Assembly: GCA_021820025.1 (NCBI GenBank)
Contig: JAKAEF010000008.1
Coordinates: forward strand, 1 to 18,476
Length of the DNA stretch: 18,476 bases
From: a bacterium
Lineage (GTDB): Bacteria; Patescibacteriota; Microgenomatia; Levybacterales; UBA12049
Reading direction: 5' to 3'
A program made the position numbers and the translations under genes. The notes beneath the pieces are model-generated. The model did not search any database and was not told the origin of the DNA. It worked only from the letters and a program-made list of their open reading frames with translations. Within the stretch, counting starts at the first letter, position 1. Each line of letters begins with the position of its first letter. Below, one piece after another: positions 6,652 to 13,725 of this stretch.

Positions 6652-6733
6652 TTTTGTATCTATAAATATAGTATTAAAGCTCGTTTCGTCCTTATTTTGG
6701 GACATGCGGTCACCTTATATTCAGATATTTTGT
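6652..6733 (+). repeat. Dispersed intergenic repeat, copy D
   Basis: TTTTGTATCT (6652-6661), a diverged TTAAAGCT (6674-6681) and a core ending TTTTGGGACATGCGGTC (to 6711) keep the spacing of copies A and B, with one extra base in the core. CTTATATTCAGATATTTTGT (6714-6733) matches copy C at 19 of 20 bases. It lies between the coiled-coil gene and the 4TM/cytochrome b operon. Confidence 0.75.
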
Positions 6734-6805
6734 GAAGGCAGAGGTGGTTGGAAATTAAAAAGCTTACAGATTAATAACTTAAATAGTAAATATTAGCTTG
6801 AATCT

Positions 6806-7219
6806 TCAGATAAAATATTCAACGAAATAAAATATAATTCCAGATAAAACAGATGCTGACCAGAAGATAAGAAAGATAAAAGTAAAGTTTTTGTGCACTT
6901 TGAAATAATTTATACCTTTTCTGTACTTAAACCATGCAAGTACAAAGAAGATAATAAGCGAGATAAACATTAAAAGGGAAAGTGTTCCATGAAAGATAGC
7001 AAGTGCTACATGCCAAGGTATGTCTATTTTCTCCGTATGATTAGGTACACGAAAAGCCATGTAGCTAATATTGAAGACTATTTCATAAAGTAGGGCAAAT
7101 GCAGCCAGTTTTGTTGGAAATTTATTAAATTTGTAGCACTTATAAATCGTGTAGAAAATAATAGTTGAAATAACTATTTCAGCAAACAACGTGATAGTGC
7201 TATAAAGTGGAGCATGCAT
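6806..7219 (-). CDS. Four-helix membrane protein beside cytochrome b
   Basis: The 137-residue protein has four hydrophobic stretches at about 6-28, 36-57, 68-94 and 109-136. Helix 3 and its lead-in carry His70 and His77 (WHVALAIFHG), and H106 lies before helix 4. The histidines in or near membrane helices are compatible with a heme or metal site, and the size recalls DUF420-type proteins, but I cannot assign a family. The start lies three bases after the cytochrome b stop, so the two form an operon. It may be a small partner subunit or assembly factor of the cytochrome b; this is inference from context. Confidence 0.65.
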   Translation of the reverse strand: MHAPLYSTITLFAEIVISTIIFYTIYKCYKFNKFPTKLAAFALLYEIVFNISYMAFRVPNHTEKIDIPWHVALAIFHGTLSLLMFISLIIFFVLAWFKYRKGINYFKVHKNFTFIFLIFWSASVLSGIIFYFVEYFI

Positions 7220-7222
7220 AAG

Positions 7223-8635
7223 TTACATTATTATATGTTTATCCCTCCAAATCAATTTATATATTTTCAGTTTATCTGGCAACTCGTTAAGTATTGGAAT
7301 ATATGGGAAAGCAATAAATACGAGCATAAGTATTCCAAGAATTTCAGCTCCATGTTGATCCTGATTAACATCGTTTTTTAAAATTGTATTATCCATAAAT
7401 CCTAATGGAGCAAGCCACCATGCACCTGGAGGAAATTGACCTTTTTCTTCTCGAAGCATACCGTATTGTTGCGTTGTTATTCCTAATTTAGTTGCTTTAT
7501 CTTCAAGAACACCAGTATCTGACAAGAAACGAAGCACGTAAGTAGGATTATAGCCTGTATTTATTTCATTTCGTAATGACGCTTCATATAATCCACTTTT
7601 TGCCATTAAAACAAGCGAACTAATCATTGGAATAACAGGATTATTGTTATCCAAATTGGGTATTATTTTTCCGTTATTGGAAAAATAATTTTTTGCTAAG
7701 TTTATATTTTTATTTTGCAATTGCTTATTTTCTTGATTAAAAGAATCAAATAAATTTACTGTTCCCTGCTGAGTTTTAAAATACTCAATATAAGGGGTAG
7801 CAATATAAACATTTTTGGTATTAAACGTATATGGATCAATCGTATCAAAATATGTTGCAGTGTCAGAACTGTAATCTAATTCGCTAAGAAGTGTTTGTGC
7901 CATAAGACGTGGATCTTCAATAGCAACTTGCTTAATAGTTACGGGAGCAATTAAAGGCGAGGGGAAAATTATTGCCAAAAGGACAATAACACACACCAAA
8001 ATAAAACCTCTGAAAAAAAGAACAAAATGATTTGCTTTTACTATTCTATATTCAAAGTTTTTTTTATAGGGAGTAGCTATACCCCGAAGACGAACTAACG
8101 CATAATGAAGAAAAAGAATTCCCAAAATAATAATGGGAATTATAATAATATGAATACCATAGACTTGAGCATAATTAAGATTATTGATAAAACGACCAAT
8201 ACCTGAGCCATTATATAAATCAGCGCCTTGTAGACTTCGCCATTGCGATGAAAAATCATTTCTAAGTACATAGCCGAATTCTGCATTAAATAGTACTAAA
8301 AAAAACATTAATGCTCCAAGTACCCAGACAAACCTTCGTGGAGGTCTATAGCCACCTGAAAAGAATACAATTAAAAGATGGAGAATAATAAAAACAACAA
8401 AAGCCTGCGTTGCCCATAAATGAATACTTCTAATAAACGTCCCCATAGATGTGGTAAACCACCAATCGGGTCCAAAAAAAACAAGAATAACGCCAGAGAT
8501 AATGAGGAGAAAAAAACTAATCATTGATAGAAAGCCAAGAGAGTAAAAGAATTTATTTGCATAGGAAGGTACATTTTCAAGCCACACAATTTTCAGTAAT
8601 TGTACTATCCCACTGTTCTCTATCTTATTTTTCAT
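7223..8635 (-). CDS. Cytochrome b6-type di-heme membrane protein with long C-terminal extension
   Basis: The 470-residue protein starts with a cytochrome b N-terminal domain. H72-x13-H86 and H162-x14-H177 are the four axial ligands of two b hemes; the x14 spacing in the second pair is that of cytochrome b6 rather than mitochondrial-type b. Further landmarks are GGYRPPRRFVWVLG and YGIHIIIIPIIILGILFLHY. Residues 240-400 form a large extramembrane region with no recognised domain. The end PGAWWLAPLGF ... AFPYIPILNELPDKLKIYKLIWRD resembles the last helix of subunit IV/cytochrome b C-terminal domains. A Qo-site PEWY-like motif is not seen, and no Rieske or cytochrome c gene is nearby, so quinol oxidation by a normal bc1 mechanism is doubtful. 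It is cotranscribed with the 4TM gene. Confidence 0.85.
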   Translation of the reverse strand: MKNKIENSGIVQLLKIVWLENVPSYANKFFYSLGFLSMISFFLLIISGVILVFFGPDWWFTTSMGTFIRSIHLWATQAFVVFIILHLLIVFFSGGYRPPRRFVWVLGALMFFLVLFNAEFGYVLRNDFSSQWRSLQGADLYNGSGIGRFINNLNYAQVYGIHIIIIPIIILGILFLHYALVRLRGIATPYKKNFEYRIVKANHFVLFFRGFILVCVIVLLAIIFPSPLIAPVTIKQVAIEDPRLMAQTLLSELDYSSDTATYFDTIDPYTFNTKNVYIATPYIEYFKTQQGTVNLFDSFNQENKQLQNKNINLAKNYFSNNGKIIPNLDNNNPVIPMISSLVLMAKSGLYEASLRNEINTGYNPTYVLRFLSDTGVLEDKATKLGITTQQYGMLREEKGQFPPGAWWLAPLGFMDNTILKNDVNQDQHGAEILGILMLVFIAFPYIPILNELPDKLKIYKLIWRDKHIIM

Positions 8636-8645
8636 CTCTTATTCG

Positions 8646-8674
8646 AGTATTGCTCTAATAAAATAGCGTGTCAA
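8646..8674 (-). promoter_or_regulatory. Promoter of the cytochrome b operon
   Basis: A perfect TTGACA (8669-8674) is followed after 17 bases by AATACT (8646-8651), ten bases from the ATG at 8635. AAGAG just before ATG is too close to be a normal ribosome binding site. Confidence 0.5.
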
Positions 8675-8721
8675 GGAAAAAATACTAAACTAGTAATTAA
8701 TAACTTTCATAGCTAATTTTT

Positions 8722-8741
8722 TTTGTTTTGCTTATGCGGTC
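8722..8741 (+). repeat. Dispersed intergenic repeat, copy E (core only)
   Basis: TTTGTTTTGCTTATGCGGTC matches the copy A core at 17 of 20 bases. The TTGAGGCT block is only weakly suggested (TAGCT at 8710-8714), and no TTTTGTATCT is seen. It lies between the cytochrome b promoter and the secreted-protein terminator and is the last copy found in the window. Confidence 0.6.
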
Positions 8742-8755
8742 ATCATATTACCAAC

Positions 8756-8780
8756 AACCCACCGCTATTTGCAGTGGGTT
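8756..8780 (-). terminator. Hairpin terminator of the secreted protein gene
   Basis: Arms AACCCACCGC and GCAGTGGGTT surround a five-base loop, giving ten pairs including one G-U wobble on the minus-strand transcript. It lies 20 bases after the stop codon. The following sequence is only moderately T-rich. Confidence 0.6.
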
Positions 8781-8799
8781 ATTGAAAGAGTAATTTCTC

Positions 8800-9321
8800 T
8801 TATTGTGCCAATACAGCACCATATCCATTGGGGACTGCATGTGCAAACCACATATGTCCCGGTCCGACATTTGGATCTGTTCCTTGGTCCATGACTACCT
8901 CATAATTACCCCAAACAGAGTAACCACCTGGCTGCCAATATGGACTATTTTCTGCTAAGGAGCCAACCCAAATAATTTTATAGTGCCAATTTTGTCCTGA
9001 TCCGTTAGAAACTTTTCCATTCCACTCATTGTCATCCCATGCACCCAGACAATAGGTAGGATTGTCGTACCCATTATTGTTGCAATTGTCCCATTGTGCA
9101 TTCCACTTCATGACCAATTGGTCATTGGCATAAACGCCCAAGGAATTTTCGCAAGCACTTTTTGCAGCACCGGATGCAAGACACCAATTGAGTGCTGTTC
9201 CGTTAAAAATACGTGCACCATAATTATATCCATATTGATTAAATCCCGATGCTAATGCAGGCGTTGCAATAAATGCAGCAAGAGTCAAAAGAGTAGATGC
9301 AAAAGCAAATAATTTTTTCAT
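8800..9321 (-). CDS. Secreted protein with four cysteines, function unknown
   Basis: Start is ATG 9321, because AAGGAGGTG (9327-9335) lies seven bases upstream; the frame is open to 9363, but that would run through the ribosome binding site. The 173-residue product begins MKKLFAFAS with a hydrophobic stretch and a PALA-S cleavage site near residue 24, so it is probably exported. The mature part is rich in Trp, Asn, Gly and Tyr, with Cys47, 57, 80 and 91, enough for two disulfide bonds. No catalytic motif or known fold is recognised. It has its own strong promoter and a terminator hairpin, suggesting high expression, and is divergent from a second secreted protein. Confidence 0.8.
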   Translation of the reverse strand: MKKLFAFASTLLTLAAFIATPALASGFNQYGYNYGARIFNGTALNWCLASGAAKSACENSLGVYANDQLVMKWNAQWDNCNNNGYDNPTYCLGAWDDNEWNGKVSNGSGQNWHYKIIWVGSLAENSPYWQPGGYSVWGNYEVVMDQGTDPNVGPGHMWFAHAVPNGYGAVLAQ

Positions 9322-9344
9322 TTTTTCACCTCCTTTACTGGCAA

Positions 9345-9373
9345 TATGTACACCCAGAAACAAAAAATGTCAA
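9345..9373 (-). promoter_or_regulatory. Promoter of the four-cysteine secreted protein
   Basis: TTGACA (9368-9373) and TACATA (9345-9350) are 17 bases apart. The predicted leader of about 17 nt holds the AAGGAGGTG ribosome binding site, in contrast to the leaderless layout of most neighbours. Confidence 0.65.
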
Positions 9374-9416
9374 GCGATACAGACAATTATGAAGCGAGAA
9401 AGATTATCAAATTGAT

Positions 9417-9445
9417 TTGCATTATTAAAGAATTCTATATATGCT
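9417..9445 (+). promoter_or_regulatory. Promoter of the Q/G/N-rich secreted protein
   Basis: TTGCAT (9417-9422) and TATGCT (9440-9445) are 17 bases apart, just upstream of AAAAGGAGGTGAT. It is moderately similar to consensus. Confidence 0.4.
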
Positions 9446-9466
9446 AATTAAAAGGAGGTGATTCTT

Positions 9467-10018
9467 CTGAATAAAAAAACAATTATTACTGTTGCAGCAG
9501 TAGCAGCATTAATATTTGGGTCTACGGCTCCAGCACTTGCCCAACAACAAGGTCAAGAAAACAGCAACGGCGGCTTCATGAATATGTTTACCCAGTTTTT
9601 CTCTCACTTTTTTCAGAGAGGACAAGTAAACCAAGGACAAGGATATGGTTTACAAAATCAGGGAAACTATCCAATGATGACCGGAGAACCAACTGGCACT
9701 CCAGAAAAAATGGAGGAAGCTAGGTTGCAGGGGCTTATTACTGCCGGAAAAATAACTCAGGCACAAGCTACCGAAATTACTGCAGAAATAACTAAAATTG
9801 AGTCCGAAATTACTGCCTGGTCTCAATCAACGGGCATTAATGCAGCATATGTTTATGGCGGCTTACGAGGCATGGGTGTTGGACTTGGTCCAAATGGACA
9901 AAATGGTCCTGAAGTAACCGGTATGCCAGAAAGACCTATGCAATTGCAAAACGGTCAAGGATACCAACAAGGTGGACAAGGAAATAATGGCGGAATAATG
10001 CGAGGCAATAACCGTTAA
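9467..10018 (+). CDS. Secreted Gln/Gly/Asn-rich protein, apparent CTG start
   Basis: The frame opens at GTG 9458, but that codon is part of the ribosome binding site AAGGAGGTGAT. The only in-frame candidate at a normal distance is CTG at 9467, eight bases after GGAGG; no ATG, GTG or TTG fits. That reading gives about 183 residues with a signal peptide (NKKTIITVAAVAALIFG, cut after APALA). The mature protein has Q/G/N-rich flanks and a helical middle with RLQGLITAGKITQAQATEI and a following Glu/Thr-rich helix. No enzyme motif is recognised. It is divergent from the four-cysteine secreted protein and ends before a strong terminator. Confidence 0.75.
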   Translation: MNKKTIITVAAVAALIFGSTAPALAQQQGQENSNGGFMNMFTQFFSHFFQRGQVNQGQGYGLQNQGNYPMMTGEPTGTPEKMEEARLQGLITAGKITQAQATEITAEITKIESEITAWSQSTGINAAYVYGGLRGMGVGLGPNGQNGPEVTGMPERPMQLQNGQGYQQGGQGNNGGIMRGNNR

Positions 10019-10036
10019 TTTTTTTGTCTTTTTAAC

Positions 10037-10066
10037 AAAACAGGTGGAATTTTTTTCACCTGTTTT
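10037..10066. terminator. Bidirectional rho-independent terminator
   Basis: AAAACAGGTG (10037-10046) pairs with CACCTGTTTT (10057-10066) around a ten-base T-rich loop. T runs follow in the plus direction. It separates two convergent genes and can serve both. Confidence 0.8.
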
Positions 10067-10081
10067 TGTATTAATAGAGGC

Positions 10082-10897
10082 TTATCTTCTTCTTGCTTCC
10101 CACTTTCTTCTATCTTCTTCTTCTGCTGCTAATTGCTCTCTATAAGTTCTTGGCATAATGTTTCTCTTAAAGTCATTTCCATAATCCCCTGGCTCTGCAT
10201 CATTGCGTAATGCTCTTCCATATGCTTCAAAAAAATGTTGTGTGCCTCTAATAACCAAACATTTTACTGATTGTCCATGATTGTCAAATACACCTGTCCT
10301 GTCAATAATATTAATTGCAGCATATTGGTATTGTTCTGAGTCTTTGTCTGGGAATAATTCTCTCATTCTTCCCATAAGATCATCAACAGAAGTTGCAGGA
10401 GTTGCAAAATACTGAGCAACTTCTTTAATGGCTTCATTCCATGGTCCTAGTTTTGTATCACGATCCTGAATAATTCCCTTAGCGTATATATCCATACCAA
10501 ATGCGGCTGCTAAGGCTAAAACAGGAGTAAAACCATATAAGGGCTTATTTGCTTCGCTTATGTGTAGTGGGACTTGATCAACTGATGTCTCCATAGCGGT
10601 TGCTATATCTTCAACTTGTGAGGGGACTCCTCTTCTAAGTGTTTCTTTCCAGATTGCAGGAGTACTAAGTGTCATTACTTCTGCTAAAAGTGAATTTACA
10701 TCTAACCATCTTGGTGCTGCACTTGCAGCTTTATTTAAATCGATAGCTGCTGTTAATCTTTCTTGATCCAAAACGGAAGGACGTCCAAATTGTAATGCTG
10801 CGTTAAATACTGCATATGCTGCATCTGCAGAGGAAATAACACTGTTTACAACACGAGCAGTTGCTTTTCCTGCTTGTGAATATTCATGTATTGGCAT
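10082..10897 (-). CDS. Hypothetical soluble protein, 271 aa
   Basis: I do not recognise this protein. It is mostly helical with alanine-rich stretches (about 8-60), has no signal peptide or clear membrane helix, and ends in a highly charged tail EEEDRRKWEARRR. A middle segment with HISEANKPLYGFTPVLALAAAFGMD is the most hydrophobic. Pro/Arg/Asp-rich segments such as DDLMGRMRELFPDKDSEQYQ look like surface helices. It has its own good promoter, and the ATG is seven bases after the -10 box, so leaderless translation is likely. It is convergent with the secreted protein gene across a shared terminator. Confidence 0.7.
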   Translation of the reverse strand: MPIHEYSQAGKATARVVNSVISSADAAYAVFNAALQFGRPSVLDQERLTAAIDLNKAASAAPRWLDVNSLLAEVMTLSTPAIWKETLRRGVPSQVEDIATAMETSVDQVPLHISEANKPLYGFTPVLALAAAFGMDIYAKGIIQDRDTKLGPWNEAIKEVAQYFATPATSVDDLMGRMRELFPDKDSEQYQYAAINIIDRTGVFDNHGQSVKCLVIRGTQHFFEAYGRALRNDAEPGDYGNDFKRNIMPRTYREQLAAEEEDRRKWEARRR

Positions 10898-10904
10898 GTC
10901 CCAT

Positions 10905-10933
10905 ATTATATACTAATTCCTTTAAACTTTCAA
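10905..10933 (-). promoter_or_regulatory. Leaderless-type promoter of the 271-aa protein
   Basis: TTGAAA (10928-10933), 17 bases, then a perfect TATAAT (10905-10910), seven bases from the ATG at 10897. This is the clearest leaderless arrangement in the window. Confidence 0.7.
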
Positions 10934-10958
10934 TAATTATAGGGTATATTTATTGATT

Positions 10959-11642
10959 TTAAAGTTGTGCGGGAAGGAAGCTATTGTAAATGTTTATTAA
11001 ATCCAAGTTAATATAATATGGCGGATATTGCATGCTTAAAAAGTACACTTTTCCGCCTGATAAAAAGTAAACTTCATCTTGTACTCGTGCAGGAGGATTC
11101 CCTCCGGGTGTACTGCTAAATTTAATAGCATCTTTGCCTTTAAAAGAAAAATTTGGTGTAGTTGCAGTAAATGCTTCATGTGAACCTGTTGGCCACCATT
11201 GCATAATATTAGTGGCACTTTTGGCATCTATGACGTTTACCACAAATGTGTCACTATTGGTCTGGTCTGTTAATTGGATTCCTGAAAGAACAGTATTAGA
11301 CGTATTTCCGACTGTTTTTCCATAGGTTTTTTTAAGAATCCAAGTTTTAGGATACATAAGATTAAAAGCAATATCTGCGTCTGTATAATTTATCATTGAA
11401 TTTTCTGCTAATTTTGCAGTTGTTGTTTGTGTAGCAACTGTTGGCATTGCACTTGTTGGTTCTACTGTTACTGTAGGTTGTACCATGGATGTTTCTTGTT
11501 TTGCAGTCTGATTTACTTGCCTTTTTCCTAAAACAAACCCTCCATAAGAAACACCAACTACTATGCAGAAAATTAAAACAATAAGAATTAGTTTTTTAAG
11601 TATTCCTTTTGGTGCTGTTTCTTGTAACTGAACTGGGTCCAT
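10959..11642 (-). CDS. Membrane-anchored PsbP-like domain protein
   Basis: The 227-residue protein has a short cytoplasmic N-terminus, one membrane helix at about 14-38 (ILKKLILIVLIFCIVVGVSY), a Thr/Val/Pro linker (about 45-80), and an extracytoplasmic domain. The latter contains FNLMYPKTWILKK, GIQLTDQTNSDTFVVNVID, KGKDAIKFSS and KVYFLSMQYPP, the pattern of small PsbP-like/MOG1-fold domains common in anchored bacterial proteins. Its role is unknown; such domains are usually assigned by fold only. A perfect 16-bp palindrome lies 12 bases upstream of its ATG. The next gene upstream is hsp20 on the same strand, 59 bases away. Confidence 0.7.
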   Translation of the reverse strand: MDPVQLQETAPKGILKKLILIVLIFCIVVGVSYGGFVLGKRQVNQTAKQETSMVQPTVTVEPTSAMPTVATQTTTAKLAENSMINYTDADIAFNLMYPKTWILKKTYGKTVGNTSNTVLSGIQLTDQTNSDTFVVNVIDAKSATNIMQWWPTGSHEAFTATTPNFSFKGKDAIKFSSTPGGNPPARVQDEVYFLSGGKVYFLSMQYPPYYINLDLINIYNSFLPAQL

Positions 11643-11654
11643 ACGACATAATTT

Positions 11655-11670
11655 TCTCTTAAATAAGAGA
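11655..11670. promoter_or_regulatory. 16-bp palindrome upstream of the PsbP-like gene
   Basis: TCTCTTA, AA, TAAGAGA is a perfect inverted repeat 12 bases before the ATG. TTGCTT just upstream (minus strand, about 11673-11678) could be a -35, placing the palindrome between -35 and -10. It could be an operator or a short hairpin in the leader. Confidence 0.4.
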
Positions 11671-11701
11671 TAAAAGCAACCATGCTTCTAATAACCAGTT
11701 A

Positions 11702-12109
11702 CTACGCTGTCTTAACAGTAATTTTTTTTGGTTGTACAGCAGGTGACTTAGAAAAAGTCACATGCATAACTCCATGTTTGCATACTGCATCTGGTTCTTC
11801 TTTCCAATCAACACTGCTCGGTACTGCCACCTGATATGAAAAACTACTTGTAGCTTTTCTATAATATTTTTTCCCTTTTTTCTCTTCTTCATTTTTTTCT
11901 CCTTTAACCCACAAAACCCCCTTGTCAAAAGTTACTTCTACGTCTTTTGGATCAATACCCGGAACAGCTGCTTCTATATAAACATTTTTTTCATCTTCAG
12001 AAACAGATAAACCATTCACTGCAGTTGTTGGAAGCATACTTGATACGTCTTCCCATAAATCCGATGCAAAAATAGGAAATCTCCAAAAACTAGGAATTAT
12101 ATTTGCCAT
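11702..12109 (-). CDS. Small heat-shock protein, Hsp20/alpha-crystallin family
   Basis: The 135-residue protein is a cytosolic ATP-independent holdase chaperone. The alpha-crystallin domain spans about 32-125: NVYIEAAVPGIDPKDVEVTF, GVLWVKGEK, FSYQVAVPSSVDW and the G-V-M-H-V strand near the end. The C-terminal extension with PKKITVKTA supplies the Ile-x-Val type assembly motif. AAGGAGGTG lies seven bases before ATG, so strong translation is expected. No CIRCE-type repeat is seen, but AAATCT/AGATTT (12154-12168) lies upstream in the divergent region. Length is normal for bacterial Hsp20. Confidence 0.92.
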   Translation of the reverse strand: MANIIPSFWRFPIFASDLWEDVSSMLPTTAVNGLSVSEDEKNVYIEAAVPGIDPKDVEVTFDKGVLWVKGEKNEEEKKGKKYYRKATSSFSYQVAVPSSVDWKEEPDAVCKHGVMHVTFSKSPAVQPKKITVKTA

Positions 12110-12153
12110 CTTCTCACCTCCTTTTTTTTATTACTATGAAATATTATTAGAGA

Positions 12154-12168
12154 AAATCTATGAGATTT
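12154..12168. promoter_or_regulatory. Inverted repeat between hsp20 and the GT-C gene
   Basis: AAATCT, ATG, AGATTT is a perfect 6-bp-arm inverted repeat in the 103-bp divergent region. It could be a regulator site for hsp20. It is short and AT-rich, so chance cannot be excluded. Confidence 0.3.
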
Positions 12169-12197
12169 ATCACAAAATATTTATACAATTTTTTTGT

Positions 12198-12203
12198 TAT
12201 ACT
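12198..12203 (+). promoter_or_regulatory. -10 box of the GT-C glycosyltransferase gene
   Basis: TATACT lies nine bases before the ATG at 12213, with no convincing -35 and no ribosome binding site. Confidence 0.4.
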
Positions 12204-12212
12204 AACTTTGTT

Positions 12213-13724
12213 ATGTTAAAAAAAGTTCTCATGGGAATTGTTTTAACTATTCTTCTTTTTGTCTCTTTTTTCCCAAGAAGTATAGAGGTGCTAAATGGGA
12301 ATCCTGTTTTTGAGACAGATCAAGGCCGTGACTACATGGCGGCAAAAAGTATTGTTGTAGACCATAAATTTACACTTATTGGTGCAGAATTAGGAGCTGG
12401 TCAGGCAGGACTGCAATTTTTATTTCACGGACCAGGATATTTTTACCTCATCGCTTTGGCTTTAGTTTTATTTAATGGCAATCCTGTTGGCGGAGTATTT
12501 TTTATGTTGTTGTTTGGCCTCTCTGCAATTGCCTTTAGCATTTATTTTACTTCAAAAATGTTTGATAAATACGCAGGAATTTTAATGGGCTTTTTAGTAG
12601 CACTTTGTCCGTTTTTTATTGGGCAATCACGACTTATGGAAAACCATTTTCCAAGTGTTGTTTTTATTATGCTTATTTTTTATTTGGTATATTTATTTAC
12701 CAAAGACAAAAAGACAATATACATTTTTTGGGCAACGTTTATTTCTGCAGCAATTTATAATTTTGAATTCGCACTTTCTATTCCATTAACAATAACACTA
12801 CTTATGTTTGTAGTAATAATTCTTAGAACAAAAATTATTAGAAAAATTCCCGTCATTTTAGGGGCTTTAATTTTGGGATACCTACCAATGATTTTATTCG
12901 AGGGCAAACACGGATTTATGGGAATTAAAAGTGTCTTTACGTATTTATTTAGCCATCACCCAACAAGCAGCGTTTCTCCGGGATTTGGTAAACATGCGTT
13001 AGATATTTTTAATTTGTATGTGTACAGTTTTACCGATAGTTTTGCTGGACATTTACTTATTCCTGTAGCATTTGTTCTACCACTTTTTATAGCACTTGTT
13101 TCATTTGTGTATTACAAAGAAAAATCAAAAATATTTAAAACATATTTTATCTATATTTTTCTTTTATATCCATTAAATTTTGCAATATTTTTGTTACTGA
13201 GAAACATTGTATTTTTACACTATATTATAGATTTGTACGTTGCTAATTTACTGCTTACCGTGTATGCTTTGTGGTCTTTATATAAACAAAAATATTATTG
13301 GCTAAGCGGTATCATTTTTGCTTATGTATTACTTCTTTTTGGATTTGGAACAATAAATGCATACAATGTTTCTAAAAGCGATTATTTTGATTACGGAGGA
13401 GTACATAAATTAAAAGCAAAAATTGAAGCAGTTGATTTTATTTATAATGATGCAAAAGGAAAACCATTTGGATTATTTAGTTTTGACCCACCTGTGTACA
13501 CATATCAATATGATTATGCTGTGTGGTGGCAAGGAACAACAAAGTATCATTATCTTCCAACACAAAATAAAAACGGAGTATTTTATTTGCTTATAGAACC
13601 TGACCCAAGTAAGCCTTGGACTTATAAAGGGTGGGAACAAACAATTATAAAAAGCGGAAAAGTAATCTTTACAAAAGTTATGCCAAACAGCGGATTAATT
13701 GTAGAGAAAAGACTTGCAGAATAA
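12213..13724 (+). CDS. GT-C family membrane glycosyltransferase (ArnT/PMT-like)
   Basis: The 503-residue integral membrane protein has about ten hydrophobic helices. The first large loop holds ETDQGRDY, with Asp36 and Asp40, matching the acidic motif that binds the lipid-phosphate sugar in GT-C enzymes. It probably moves a sugar from a polyprenyl-phosphate donor onto an extracytoplasmic acceptor. The C-terminal soluble part carries YIYNDAKGKPF, PPVYTYQYDYAVWWQG (Trp438-Trp439) and KYHYLPT, shared with the neighbouring paralogue. Its stop codon is one base from the stop of that paralogue on the opposite strand. The donor and acceptor cannot be told from sequence. Confidence 0.8.
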   Translation: MLKKVLMGIVLTILLFVSFFPRSIEVLNGNPVFETDQGRDYMAAKSIVVDHKFTLIGAELGAGQAGLQFLFHGPGYFYLIALALVLFNGNPVGGVFFMLLFGLSAIAFSIYFTSKMFDKYAGILMGFLVALCPFFIGQSRLMENHFPSVVFIMLIFYLVYLFTKDKKTIYIFWATFISAAIYNFEFALSIPLTITLLMFVVIILRTKIIRKIPVILGALILGYLPMILFEGKHGFMGIKSVFTYLFSHHPTSSVSPGFGKHALDIFNLYVYSFTDSFAGHLLIPVAFVLPLFIALVSFVYYKEKSKIFKTYFIYIFLLYPLNFAIFLLLRNIVFLHYIIDLYVANLLLTVYALWSLYKQKYYWLSGIIFAYVLLLFGFGTINAYNVSKSDYFDYGGVHKLKAKIEAVDFIYNDAKGKPFGLFSFDPPVYTYQYDYAVWWQGTTKYHYLPTQNKNGVFYLLIEPDPSKPWTYKGWEQTIIKSGKVIFTKVMPNSGLIVEKRLAE

Positions 13725-13725
13725 T

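Noticed and set aside
4054..8741. CRISPR array or classic integron attC array
   Set aside because: Spacing between repeats is gene-sized and irregular, and I see no cas gene, no integrase and no attC consensus (RYYYAAC/GTTRRRY).
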